From Marivita sp. (GTDB lineage Bacteria > Pseudomonadota > Alphaproteobacteria > Rhodobacterales > Rhodobacteraceae), in the NCBI RefSeq assembly GCF_022763305.1, contig NZ_JALEGT010000120.1:1-64000 (forward strand): 64,000 nt of DNA, in the 5' to 3' direction. A program made the translations under genes and the position numbers. The notes below the pieces were generated by a model. It was not told the DNA's origin, searched no databases, and saw nothing but the letters and a program-made list of their open reading frames with translations. Shown one piece after another: positions 46,162-56,385 of this stretch (position 1 is the stretch's first letter; every line of letters begins with the position of its first letter).

Positions 46162-47244
46162 TCAGGAGTCGATGATGTCGTCCGGCATGTCATCGTCATC
46201 GGATGCGGACATATCGAAATCCAGACCATGCGCCGCGCGAATCTTGTCTTCGATCTCGAGCGCCATGGCGGTGTTTTCCTTGAGAAACGTCTTCACGTTC
46301 TCCCGTCCCTGCCCGATGCGTTCGTCGCCATAGGAATACCACGCACCCGATTTTTCGACCACACCAGCCTTCACGCCAAGGTCGATCAGTTCGCCGGTCT
46401 TGGAAATCCCTTCGCCATACATGATGTCGAATTCCACCTGCTTGAAGGGCGGCGCCACCTTGTTCTTGACCACCTTCACGCGGGTGGCGTTGCCCACCAC
46501 CTCGTCCCGGTCCTTGATCGAACCGATGCGGCGGATATCCAGACGGACCGAGCTGTAGAACTTGAGCGCGTTGCCGCCAGTCGTGGTTTCCGGGCTGCCG
46601 AACATCACGCCGATCTTCATGCGGATCTGGTTGATGAAGATCACCATGCAGTTCGACCGGGAAATCGAGCTGGTCAGCTTGCGCATCGCCTGGCTCATCA
46701 GGCGGGCATGAACGCCGACGCTGCTGTCCCCCATGTCGCCTTCAAGTTCCGATTTCGGCGTCAGGGCCGCAACCGAGTCGACCACCACAAGGCTCACCGC
46801 GCCGGAACGTACCAGAGTGTCGACGATTTCCAGCGCCTGTTCGCCGGTGTCGGGCTGCGAAATCAGCAGCTCGTCCAGATCGACACCCAGCTTTTTCGCA
46901 TATTGCGGATCAAGCGCGTGTTCGGCGTCAACAAAGGCGCAGACACCGCCTTTTTTCTGTTCCTCGGCCACGACATGCAGTGTCAGCGTCGTCTTGCCCG
47001 AGCTTTCGGGGCCATAAATCTCGACGATGCGGCCTTTCGGCAGGCCGCCGATGCCAAGCGCGATGTCCAGCCCCAGCGATCCGGTCGATGTCGCCTCGAT
47101 GTCGCGCATGGCGTTGTCGCCACCCAGCTTCATGATCGAGCCTTTGCCGAACTGGCGTTCGATCTGGGCCAGCGCCGAATCGAGCGCCTTCTGTTTGTTC
47201 GCGTCCCGCTTGCTGTCCATGGTAAGAAGATCTGCCGTTGCCAT
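46162..47244 (-). CDS. recA: recombinase RecA
   Basis: RecA pairs homologous DNA strands and triggers LexA self-cleavage in the SOS response. At 360 residues it is typical. Walker [10 protein letters not shown] lies near residue 70, the [13 protein letters not shown] block near 230, and the C-terminus is acidic ([12 protein letters not shown]). AAGGA eight bases before ATG 47244 supports that start; a second in-frame ATG lies eight codons later. A perfect alphaproteobacterial SOS box lies 52-66 bases upstream. Confidence 0.97.
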   Translation of the reverse strand: MATADLLTMDSKRDANKQKALDSALAQIERQFGKGSIMKLGGDNAMRDIEATSTGSLGLDIALGIGGLPKGRIVEIYGPESSGKTTLTLHVVAEEQKKGGVCAFVDAEHALDPQYAKKLGVDLDELLISQPDTGEQALEIVDTLVRSGAVSLVVVDSVAALTPKSELEGDMGDSSVGVHARLMSQAMRKLTSSISRSNCMVIFINQIRMKIGVMFGSPETTTGGNALKFYSSVRLDIRRIGSIKDRDEVVGNATRVKVVKNKVAPPFKQVEFDIMYGEGISKTGELIDLGVKAGVVEKSGAWYSYGDERIGQGRENVKTFLKENTAMALEIEDKIRAAHGLDFDMSASDDDDMPDDIIDS

Positions 47245-47295
47245 TGCTTTCGATCCTTATTCCACACCCCGTCCGGGGCGGCAATTGCTGCTTTT

Positions 47296-47310
47296 GTTCG
47301 CCTCTTGTTC
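47296..47310. promoter_or_regulatory. LexA (SOS) box of recA
   Basis: GTTC GCCTCTT GTTC is an exact match to the GTTC-N7-GTTC operator of alphaproteobacterial LexA. It lies 52-66 bases before the recA start. Confidence 0.88.
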
Positions 47311-47424
47311 TTTTCGGTTATGAGATCAAAACGCGAACATTTCAATGATTATTTTCAAACCCACTGTTGCGCCTTCTGGTTAAGGAGTGGTTTATGAACC
47401 CGAAGAAAACGGGATTGGGCAGCG

Positions 47425-48030
47425 ATGCTGGTTTTTTGGAACGAACGGCTGGTGCTTTTGTCGGTCCCGAAGACCGGCACCCACGCCTTTGCCGAGGCCC
47501 TTGGTCCCCGGGCTTCCATGGTGGTGAGCGATCCACCCGAGCTGAAACACGCGCCCGTCTATCGCTACAACCGGTTCTTCCGGCCAATGTTCGAAAAGAT
47601 GGGGGCCGAAAGTATGGAGCTTGTCGCGGTGATCCGCGAACCACTGAGCTGGCTTGGCAGCTGGTATCGCTATCGTCAGCGTCCTGCTCTGGACGGACGG
47701 CCTGCGTCGACCAAGGGGCAGAGTTTCGACAGTTTCGTGACCGCGTGTTGCGCGCCTAACCCTCCGGCCTTTGCCAATGTGGGCAGCCAGGCGAAATTCG
47801 TGGAGGCACGGCCCAACGGAACCGCCGTGTCGCATTTCTTCCGCTACGAGGATCAGGCCGGATTGCGCGCCTTCCTGGCCGAACGGCTTGGCAAGCTGCC
47901 CGAAATTCCGAGCGCCAATGTTTCTCCATCCCTGCCGCTCGATCTTTCGGCGGATGTCGAGGCGCTGGTGCGCCGGGAACGGGCAGACGAGTTCGCGCTC
48001 TGGTCGGCGATTCCGGTGCGCGGCGGCTGA
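47425..48030 (+). CDS. sulfotransferase-like P-loop protein
   Basis: This 201-residue protein opens with LVLLSVPKTGTHAF, the 5'-phosphosulfate-binding loop (PKTGT) of sulfotransferases that use PAPS. AVIREPLSWLGSWYRY near residue 70 corresponds to the 3'-phosphate-binding stretch (REP..W..S). It is shorter than most sulfotransferases (250-300), so an acceptor-binding part may be reduced. Its acceptor is unknown. It lies between recA and cckA; its stop is eleven bases from the convergent cckA stop. Confidence 0.75.
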   Translation: MLVFWNERLVLLSVPKTGTHAFAEALGPRASMVVSDPPELKHAPVYRYNRFFRPMFEKMGAESMELVAVIREPLSWLGSWYRYRQRPALDGRPASTKGQSFDSFVTACCAPNPPAFANVGSQAKFVEARPNGTAVSHFFRYEDQAGLRAFLAERLGKLPEIPSANVSPSLPLDLSADVEALVRRERADEFALWSAIPVRGG

Positions 48031-48041
48031 CACGTCTTTTG

Positions 48042-50369
48042 TCACTGCACCGTGGCAGGCGTTGCGACAGGTGCGCTGATGCTGAGCTGCTGATTGACGA
48101 TCGAGGTGAGTTCGACGAGCGAAAAGGGCTTGGCCAGAAAAGCCGAGGCTTCGATCTGGGCGCCCTGTGACTTGAACACATCCTCGGCATAGCCGGACAT
48201 GAACACCACGGGCACATCGGGGCGCATCTGACGCGCCTTGCGCACCCAGCTGGGCCCGTCCAGCCCCGGCATCACCACGTCTGTGACAAAGACATCCACC
48301 TTGAGATCGGCATCGCGCAGCAGTTCCAGAGCGTCCTCGGCCGTCCCTGCCTCAATCACGTGAAACCCGCGATGCGCCAGCGCGCGCGACGCGAAGGCCC
48401 GGACAGGCGCCTCGTCCTCGACGAGGAGGACGACACCATCGCCGTTGCGGATCGGGGTTGTGCGGGGCGGGTCTGGCAGGACCTGTGGGTCGGCGACCGG
48501 GTCATCGCAGACGGGGAACATCAGAGTGAACACGCTGCCTTTGCCGGGTGTGCTGTCCACGAAGATGAAACCACCGGTCTGTTTGACGATCCCGTAGACT
48601 GTGGAGAGGCCAAGCCCCGTCCCTTCGCCCGTGCGTTTGGTGGTGTAGAACGGCTCGAACACCTTTTCGAGCTTGTCGGGCGCGATGCCGATCCCTTCGT
48701 CCTGAACGCGGACGACGACATAGGATCCAGAAGGCACGCGGGCTCGGCCCTGCTTCAAGGGGCGTTCGACGATCCTCTGGTCGGTTTCGATCAGGATCGT
48801 CCCGCCCTGTGACATCGCATCGCGTGCATTGACCACAAGGTTCATGATCACCTGTTCTAATTGCCGCTTGTCGGCCCGTATGGGCGGCAGGGTCGGAGAT
48901 TGGCGCAATTCAAGCTCGACCTTTTCCCCGACAAGCCTGTTGAGCAGATAGGTCAGGTCCGACAGGATATCCCGCAATTCAAGCCGTTCGGACCGCAGCG
49001 TCTGCTTGCGCGAGAAGGCGAGCAATTGCCCGACCAGGGCTGCGGCGCGGTTGGCGTTCTGATGGATCTGAACCAGATCGCCATATTCAGGATCTCCGGC
49101 ATCGTGGCGCAGCAACAAGAGGTCGCAATGACCTGAAATCGCTGTCAGAAGATTGTTGAAGTCATGCGCAACACCGCCCGCGAGCTGTCCGATCGCCTGC
49201 ATCTTCTGGCTTTGCACGAATTGTGCCTCAAGGCTCTTGAGCTCGGTGGCATCGTTCAGCACGGCCACCAGCAGGACCTTGCCCTGTTCGACGATACGCG
49301 TGAGCGTGACCTGAACGAACACCTCCTGTTGTGGGCGGGTCAGACGCAGGAATTCGGATCTGCCAAGACCTTTTCCCGCGGCCGCATCCGCCAGCCAGTC
49401 GGGGATCGAACGCCCCAACCCTTCCATCAGGTCGGCCAGTGACCGGTCTGTATCGGCATCGGCGTGCAGGAGGTCCCGTGCGCTGCGGTTGGCTGTTGCG
49501 ATCTCCCCGTTCGGGCTGACCTTAAGCAATGGCACGGGCAGCGTTTCAAACCCCATGTCCACAGGGATGTCGGAGTCGCTGTCGGGCTTCGGTACGAACA
49601 CGACCTCTTCCCGTCCGAGACCCGCAGGGTGGATGTTGACGGTGAATTCGCGTGCGTCGCCCGTGGTGCGCACCTGATGCACATGGCCCGCCCGCAACGG
49701 AGGATCCGTGATCAGATCTTCGACCGCGCGCACGCGGCCGCCAGCAAGATCGCGCGCGGCGGCATTCATCCAGAGCACGGTGCCCCCGCGACCGATGGTA
49801 TGCGTGGGATAGCTGACCTGCGCCTGCACAGCGGGATCGTCCCGAAGAACGGAGAGGTCGCAGCGCCACAGGATGGCCGAGGGTCCCACCTGATGCGCCG
49901 TCACGCCAAGATGGCGATCCGGCAGAATCACCTTCTCGGACGCAATCCCGTCTTTGTGCGTGGCCGTCTGCAGCCGGTGGATCAGGCCCGAGGCATCCGC
50001 CACCTGTGTGCCGAGGATGTCACGCAGGGTGCGCCCGTCGCCTGCCCGGTAGGTCTTGATCGCCGCCTTGTTGGCGCGGATCACCTGCCCCTGCAGGTCA
50101 GTCAACAGGCATGGCGACACATCATGTTCGACCATCAACGCCATGTGATGCATATATTTTTTCTGCTGATGGCTGCGCAGCGCCTGCCAGAGCAGCCGGA
50201 GCACGAACGCCACGCCCAAAGCGCCTGCCATGGTCCAGAGAATGGATCGGACCATCGCCTCGGGCGCGACGACGGCCAGCCCGGCAGCAAGGCAGGCGCA
50301 GACAAGCAACCACGCCGAAGGCAGGGCAGCACGTCGTGAGGCAGGCAAAGCGTAATCGGAAACGGTCAT
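48042..50369 (-). CDS. cckA: cell-cycle hybrid histidine kinase CckA
   Basis: This 775-residue inner-membrane kinase feeds the CckA-ChpT-CtrA phosphorelay. Two N-terminal helices (residues about 18-60) are followed by PAS-type regions, the H-box QLAGGVAHDFNNLLTAISGH near 395, an ATPase domain (NLVVNARDAMSQGG, DEGIGI, GTGLGLSTVYG) and a C-terminal receiver (LLVEDEAPVR, VFVTDVVMPG, LAKPFS). The order PAS-HisKA-HATPase-REC and the DFNN H-box are CckA traits. The ATG at 50369 with GAGG upstream is preferred over the adjoining TTG. A perfect CtrA box stands 50-65 bases upstream. Confidence 0.93.
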   Translation of the reverse strand: MTVSDYALPASRRAALPSAWLLVCACLAAGLAVVAPEAMVRSILWTMAGALGVAFVLRLLWQALRSHQQKKYMHHMALMVEHDVSPCLLTDLQGQVIRANKAAIKTYRAGDGRTLRDILGTQVADASGLIHRLQTATHKDGIASEKVILPDRHLGVTAHQVGPSAILWRCDLSVLRDDPAVQAQVSYPTHTIGRGGTVLWMNAAARDLAGGRVRAVEDLITDPPLRAGHVHQVRTTGDAREFTVNIHPAGLGREEVVFVPKPDSDSDIPVDMGFETLPVPLLKVSPNGEIATANRSARDLLHADADTDRSLADLMEGLGRSIPDWLADAAAGKGLGRSEFLRLTRPQQEVFVQVTLTRIVEQGKVLLVAVLNDATELKSLEAQFVQSQKMQAIGQLAGGVAHDFNNLLTAISGHCDLLLLRHDAGDPEYGDLVQIHQNANRAAALVGQLLAFSRKQTLRSERLELRDILSDLTYLLNRLVGEKVELELRQSPTLPPIRADKRQLEQVIMNLVVNARDAMSQGGTILIETDQRIVERPLKQGRARVPSGSYVVVRVQDEGIGIAPDKLEKVFEPFYTTKRTGEGTGLGLSTVYGIVKQTGGFIFVDSTPGKGSVFTLMFPVCDDPVADPQVLPDPPRTTPIRNGDGVVLLVEDEAPVRAFASRALAHRGFHVIEAGTAEDALELLRDADLKVDVFVTDVVMPGLDGPSWVRKARQMRPDVPVVFMSGYAEDVFKSQGAQIEASAFLAKPFSLVELTSIVNQQLSISAPVATPATVQ

Positions 50370-50418
50370 CAAACGGGCCTCGGGAACACTGGTTCCCTGC
50401 CATTAGACCGCATGACAC

Positions 50419-50434
50419 TTAAGCGACGCTTAAC
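50419..50434. promoter_or_regulatory. CtrA-binding site TTAA-N7-TTAAC upstream of cckA
   Basis: TTAA GCGACGC TTAAC matches the full CtrA consensus. It lies 50-65 bases before the cckA start in a 95-base gap, which would let CtrA control the gene of its own upstream kinase. Confidence 0.72.
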
Positions 50435-50464
50435 AAGGACGCAATCTTGGATTGTATTTGCAAG

Positions 50465-51616
50465 TCAGATTCGCGTCAAGATCGCCACGAAGAAGCCGTC
50501 GCCCCCGGCCTCAAGACCAAATCTTGTCTGCGTGGTGCAGGTCCACTCCTCATGCCGCGCCAGAAAACGGGTGATCTGGTCTTCGTTTTCGCGGCGCAGC
50601 ATCGAACAGGTCGCGTAGGCAAGCGTGCCGTCAGGCGCGACCAGTCCCGCGACATGGTCAAGGATGTCCGCCTGTACCTGTGTTACCGCCTGCAGACGGT
50701 CCGGCGTCAGGCGCCACTTGCCCTCCGGGGCACGCCGCCACGAGCCACTGCCTGAACAGGGCACATCGCACAGGACGAGATCATAAAGACCCTTGGGTCG
50801 GGCCACTGTCGTCACCTGCGCACCCGCGCGTTCGGCGCGGTTGGGAAGATCCGACATGCGGCGCGGGTCGGCGTCATGGGCGTGGACAGGTCCTTTCAGC
50901 CGCGCCGCCAAAGCCAGCGTCTTGCCGCCGCCCCCGGCGCAATAGTCGAGGCACCGCTGCCCAGGCCGAACCGGCAGCGCATCGACCACGGCCTGGCTGG
51001 CCACATCCTGCAACTCGACAAGACCGGTCTGGAACGCCCTGCTCTGCGCCACCTTCCGCGCGCCTTCGGTCACTTCCAGCGCCGCGTCCGAAAGCGGATG
51101 TGGCTGGGTGATGATGCCCTCGGCGGCAAGCGCCGATTGCGCGCTGTCGCGGTCGGCCTTGAGGAGATTGACCCTCAGGAAGACCGCAGCGCGATGGCGC
51201 AACGCTTCGGCCGTTGCGTGAACATCCTCGCCCAGGTCATTGGCACATATGTCATAAATCCAATCGGGAAGGTCACAGGCCGCAGCACCGACAGGCTGTT
51301 CACCGGCACTGCGTTCCGCATCGGTCAGCGGGGCGAGCGCATACCCATCGCCTGTGAACACCATATCCGGGTCTTCGCCGATCTGCCGCACCCGCCCCAG
51401 CACCCGGGCACGCCCTGTGGTTCCACCGCCCAAGGCCGCAGTACTGCGCCAGCAGCGCAGGATGTCGAAGACGTGATCGCGGATCGCAGCGCGGTCACGC
51501 GATCCGGCAAACCGTGACTTGCGCGCCCAGGTCGTCAACGCCTTTTCCGCAGGTTCCCCGGCCTCGATCTGGTCGAGCACGGTGGCAGCGGCGGCCCATC
51601 GCGCGGCAGGTGTCAT
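50465..51616 (-). CDS. RsmB/NOP-family RNA cytosine-5 methyltransferase
   Basis: This 383-residue SAM-dependent enzyme methylates cytosine in RNA, most likely 16S rRNA. The SAM-binding motif LDYCAGGGGKTLALA near residue 215, catalytic DVPCSGSGSWRR near 290 and TCSMLRREN near 340 supply both conserved cysteines. The N-terminus is shorter than E. coli RsmB. It begins nine bases after the guaB stop, on the same transcript, without a clear ribosome site of its own. Confidence 0.9.
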   Translation of the reverse strand: MTPAARWAAAATVLDQIEAGEPAEKALTTWARKSRFAGSRDRAAIRDHVFDILRCWRSTAALGGGTTGRARVLGRVRQIGEDPDMVFTGDGYALAPLTDAERSAGEQPVGAAACDLPDWIYDICANDLGEDVHATAEALRHRAAVFLRVNLLKADRDSAQSALAAEGIITQPHPLSDAALEVTEGARKVAQSRAFQTGLVELQDVASQAVVDALPVRPGQRCLDYCAGGGGKTLALAARLKGPVHAHDADPRRMSDLPNRAERAGAQVTTVARPKGLYDLVLCDVPCSGSGSWRRAPEGKWRLTPDRLQAVTQVQADILDHVAGLVAPDGTLAYATCSMLRRENEDQITRFLARHEEWTCTTQTRFGLEAGGDGFFVAILTRI

Positions 51617-51625
51617 CGGACCGGA

Positions 51626-53101
<1,476 letters not shown>

Positions 53102-53211
53102 TTAGGCACGTCCCTATTGCATGGCTTGCCCTTGGGGGAAAGCCCCAATCCGCTCTTTACGCCTGCGCGTCGCTGCCGCAGTCTGACCCCGGATCAACAG
53201 GAGCATCCCCC

Positions 53212-54171
53212 ATGGCACATGGATATGAGGCAGGACGTCTGAACCTGCCCTTCACAGGCATCTGCACCTTCGGCCGCAATCCCTATGTGGCAGATTGGAG
53301 CACCATCGACGCCGATGTGGCGATCCTTGGTGCGCCCTTCGATGCTGGAACACAGTGGCGCGCCGGTGCCCGGTTCGGCCCGCGCGGCGTGCGCGAGGCC
53401 TCGACGCTCTTCAGCTTCGGTCATGCCGGGGCCTATGACCACGAAGACGACGTGACCTATCTTGCTGACGCCCGGATCGTCGATCTGGGCGATGCCGACA
53501 TCGTGCACACTGACACGGTCCAGAGCCACGCCAATATTCGCAAAGGGGTCGAAGCGATCCGCGCGGCGGGCGCTTTGCCGGTGGTGATCGGTGGCGATCA
53601 TTCGATCAACATTCCGTGCATTGATGCGTTTGAGGGCGCGGAGCCGTTCCACATCCTGCAGATCGACGCCCATCTCGATTTCGTCGACGAACGCCACGGC
53701 GTGCGCAATGGCCACGGCAACCCGATGCGACGCGCGTCCGAAAAGGCCTGGGTCAGCGGCCTGACACAGGTCGGCATCCGCAATGTCAGTTCCACCGCAC
53801 GTGAAGGCTATGAGGACGCGCGCGCCCGCGGATCGGACATCCTGTCAGTCCGGCAGGCCCGCGCCCTTGGCCCCGAAGGTGTGGCCAGCCGCCTGCCCCA
53901 CGGCGCGCCCGTCTACATCACCATCGACATCGACGCCTTCTGCCCCTCCATCGCACCGGGCACCGGCACGCCCAGCCATGGCGGCTTTCTCTATTACGAT
54001 GTGCTTGAACTTCTGCAGCAGGTGGCCAACCGGCACGAGATCGTCGGCGTCGACCTTGTCGAAGTCGCCCCGGATTACGACCCCACGGGATCGACCTCGA
54101 TCCTTGCGGCGCAAGTTCTGATGAACCTTTTGGGCTTTGTCTTTCATGCGCGGGCACAGCGCGGCACATGA
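53212..54171 (+). CDS. agmatinase-family ureohydrolase
   Basis: This 319-residue binuclear manganese enzyme hydrolyses a guanidino compound to urea and an amine. Metal-binding motifs are all present: VIGGDHS near residue 125, LQIDAHLDF near 150 and ITIDIDAFCPSIAPGTGTP near 230. Agmatine is the default substrate, but guanidinobutyrate or a related compound is equally possible. It diverges from guaB and is followed by a CoA-transferase gene 95 bases on. Confidence 0.87.
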   Translation: MAHGYEAGRLNLPFTGICTFGRNPYVADWSTIDADVAILGAPFDAGTQWRAGARFGPRGVREASTLFSFGHAGAYDHEDDVTYLADARIVDLGDADIVHTDTVQSHANIRKGVEAIRAAGALPVVIGGDHSINIPCIDAFEGAEPFHILQIDAHLDFVDERHGVRNGHGNPMRRASEKAWVSGLTQVGIRNVSSTAREGYEDARARGSDILSVRQARALGPEGVASRLPHGAPVYITIDIDAFCPSIAPGTGTPSHGGFLYYDVLELLQQVANRHEIVGVDLVEVAPDYDPTGSTSILAAQVLMNLLGFVFHARAQRGT

Positions 54172-54266
54172 GCGCCACCCACAGGTTTTCGCCGATCTGA
54201 CACAGCGCTGTTGCAAGCCGCTGTCTGCCTGCGTTCACTTGGGAAAAACGACTCGGCAGGCAAGAC

Positions 54267-55418
54267 ATGACAAAACCGCTCTCAGGCATCACGGTCCTCG
54301 ATCTCACTCATGTGCTGGCAGGACCTTTCTGTTCGATGACACTCGCCGATCTGGGCGCGCATGTGATAAAGGTGGAACGCCCCGGCACGGGCGACGACAC
54401 CCGCGCCTTTCCGCCCTTCACCAAGGGCAAATCGGCCTATTTTGCCGCGATCAATCACGGCAAGAAATCCATCGCGCTTGACCTCAAGAAAGAGGAAGAC
54501 CGCGCGATTTTCGAACGTCTGCTGGCCCGCGCCGATGTGATCCTCGAGAACTACCGCCCCGGCGTGATGGAACGGCTGGGCTACGGCTGGGACGATCTGC
54601 ACGCCCGGTACCCGCGCCTGATCTACGGGGCCGTGTCAGGCTTTGGCCATACCGGCCCCGAGGCCAAGCGCCCCGCCTATGACATGGTCGTGCAGGCGCG
54701 CGGCGGGGTGATGTCGATCACCGGTGAGAAAGGCCGCGAACCCGTGCGCGTGGGGGCCTCTATCGGCGATATCGTGGCAGGTATGTATCTGTGCCAGGGC
54801 GTGCTGGCAGCGCTGATGGACCGCGAACGCAGCGGGCAAGGCCGCAAGGTGGACGTGGCGATGCTGGACGCGCAACTGGCGATCCTGGAGCACGCCATCG
54901 CGATCACCACCGTGACCGGCACGCCGCCCGCGCCAACGGGCGCGCGGCACCCGTCGATTGCACCGTTCGAGACCTTCCACGCGTCGGACGGGCTCTTCGT
55001 GATCGCCGCCGGAAACGACGTGCTCTTCGAAAAGCTCTGCGTCGCACTGAACCTGCCGCTGGCCGATGATGACCGTTTCGCCACCAATCCCGCCCGGGTC
55101 GAGAATGCCCGCCTGCTCAAGCGGCTGATCGAGGCTGTGACCATCGACAAGACCCGCGCGTACTGGATCGCCAAGCTGGGCGCGGCGGGCATCCCCAGTG
55201 GTCCCATTCAGGACGTCGCGCAGGTGATGCGGGATCCGCAGATCCTCGCGCGGAACATGGTGGTGGATGTGCTTGACCGCAACGGCCGTCCGGCCTTCAA
55301 GGCGGCGGGAAATCCGATCAAGATGTCCGGTCTCGGCGATCCCACCGTCCGTCCCGCCGCCCCCGATCTGGACGGCGACCGGGGCGAGATCCTGCGCTGG
55401 CTGGAAGGCAAGGGCTGA
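54267..55418 (+). CDS. CaiB/BaiF class III CoA transferase
   Basis: This 383-residue enzyme moves CoA between carboxylic acids. The start GITVLDLTHVLAGPFCSMTL, the KVERPGTGDDTR block and the catalytic Asp in VDVAMLDAQLAI (near residue 170) are characteristic. A formyl-CoA/carnitine-type substrate cannot be chosen from sequence. ATG 54267 gives the normal family length. An intrinsic terminator follows. Confidence 0.92.
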   Translation: MTKPLSGITVLDLTHVLAGPFCSMTLADLGAHVIKVERPGTGDDTRAFPPFTKGKSAYFAAINHGKKSIALDLKKEEDRAIFERLLARADVILENYRPGVMERLGYGWDDLHARYPRLIYGAVSGFGHTGPEAKRPAYDMVVQARGGVMSITGEKGREPVRVGASIGDIVAGMYLCQGVLAALMDRERSGQGRKVDVAMLDAQLAILEHAIAITTVTGTPPAPTGARHPSIAPFETFHASDGLFVIAAGNDVLFEKLCVALNLPLADDDRFATNPARVENARLLKRLIEAVTIDKTRAYWIAKLGAAGIPSGPIQDVAQVMRDPQILARNMVVDVLDRNGRPAFKAAGNPIKMSGLGDPTVRPAAPDLDGDRGEILRWLEGKG

Positions 55419-55455
55419 GCCCGATCGGGCGGGCTTGGCACAAAAGATCATTCAT

Positions 55456-55474
55456 CCAGCGTTCGCTGGTTTTT
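55456..55474 (+). terminator. terminator after the CoA transferase gene
   Basis: CCAGC and GCTGG arms around GTTC run straight into five T, 38 bases past the stop codon. Confidence 0.75.
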
Positions 55475-55567
55475 CCAATCCTTAACAGTTGAACGGCACC
55501 TTCCTGCGCACAAAAGCTTTTGAGCGGGAAGGGTCACTCCCATGCCGCGACACCAGAACTGACATCG

Positions 55568-55675
55568 CTCTCATATGCCCCAAGCCGGGGACGACCATGA
55601 GAGACCGGTCCAGAAGACCCCTTTTCGGGGGTACAGGTCCCGAAACGCAGGTTTCGGCAGAACGAGAGAACGGTC
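55568..55675. other. multi-hairpin intergenic region, possible structured RNA
   Basis: The 340-base spacer 55419-55758 has no clear gene. Within it CTCTCAT (55568-55574) pairs with ATGAGAG (55597-55603) around an inner CCCC/GGGG stem. GACCG (55603-55607) pairs with CGGTC (55671-55675) and encloses two more hairpins: ACCCC/GGGGT (55617-55632) and CCGAAAC/GTTTCGG (55640-55657). On the minus strand a 38-codon frame (55598 down to 55482) also crosses it. I recognise no RNA family; strand and promoter are undecided. Confidence 0.4.
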
Positions 55676-55758
55676 AGGCCTACGGGGCGGCGCCGCTTCC
55701 ATCATAAATCCGGTTTCGACATCCTGCCCGGCCTGCCGCGGCGGGGTCGTCGTGCGCG

Positions 55759-56226
55759 CTACTTGTATTGCCCGGCGGTGATGAATTCGCCAAATGCCTC
55801 ACACCAGACCACGACCGTGGTGTACGCGCCCACGTCCACACCCTCGGGCACGGCAAGCAGGAAACCCGAAAAGGATTTGACGTCCCCGATCAACACCGCC
55901 TCGGACTTGATCGGTTCGAACGCGTCCTCGTGATCGACGAATTCCTTGGTCAGATAGAGCTTGTAATCCGGCCCCGGAGCCAGCTTGCCCTCATGCACGA
56001 TCTCTTCAGGCGTGACGCTGATCATGCCCTCGCCCCAATGCAGGAAATCGCTGCCCCGCAGGTCGCGCGTCAGCTCAACCGAATAGAGCGCGCGGGACGC
56101 CTTTTCCTCGAGCATACCCGCATCGGGCGCAGGGGCGGCTGTCAGGATGGGCAGGATGTAGATCCCCAAAGCAAGCCCTGCGAGAAAGGCCGCGCCATGG
56201 GTGATAAGACGGAACAGGTTACGCAT
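55759..56226 (-). CDS. DM13-domain protein, membrane-anchored
   Basis: This 155-residue protein has one N-terminal membrane helix or uncleaved signal (residues 8-30: GAAFLAGLALGIYILPILTA) and a periplasmic DM13-type domain. It shows HWGEGMISV, LAPGPDYKLYLT, LIGDVKSFSGFLLAVP and the cysteine in TTVVVWCEAFGEFI that marks DM13. Such domains are proposed to bind a redox group. AAGGAG precedes the ATG. It diverges from the RACo-like gene; a shared role is untested. Confidence 0.85.
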   Translation of the reverse strand: MRNLFRLITHGAAFLAGLALGIYILPILTAAPAPDAGMLEEKASRALYSVELTRDLRGSDFLHWGEGMISVTPEEIVHEGKLAPGPDYKLYLTKEFVDHEDAFEPIKSEAVLIGDVKSFSGFLLAVPEGVDVGAYTTVVVWCEAFGEFITAGQYK

Positions 56227-56385
56227 GACACACTCCTTTGACGCGTGTCGCAGTGTGACACCCCGGGCGCGCAGCGGTCAACGCTGCACGCCATGCCGCT
56301 CTGCATAAAGATTATGACGCAAATCACCTTTTTCCCGACGCGCGGAACGCTATGGTCCGCCTCAACCAAGACCAGAGAGAATCCC

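Noticed and set aside
55671..55695. SRP (4.5S) RNA resemblance at GGTCAGGCC
   Set aside because: The conserved GGAA tetraloop and AGCAGCC side of SRP domain IV are absent.
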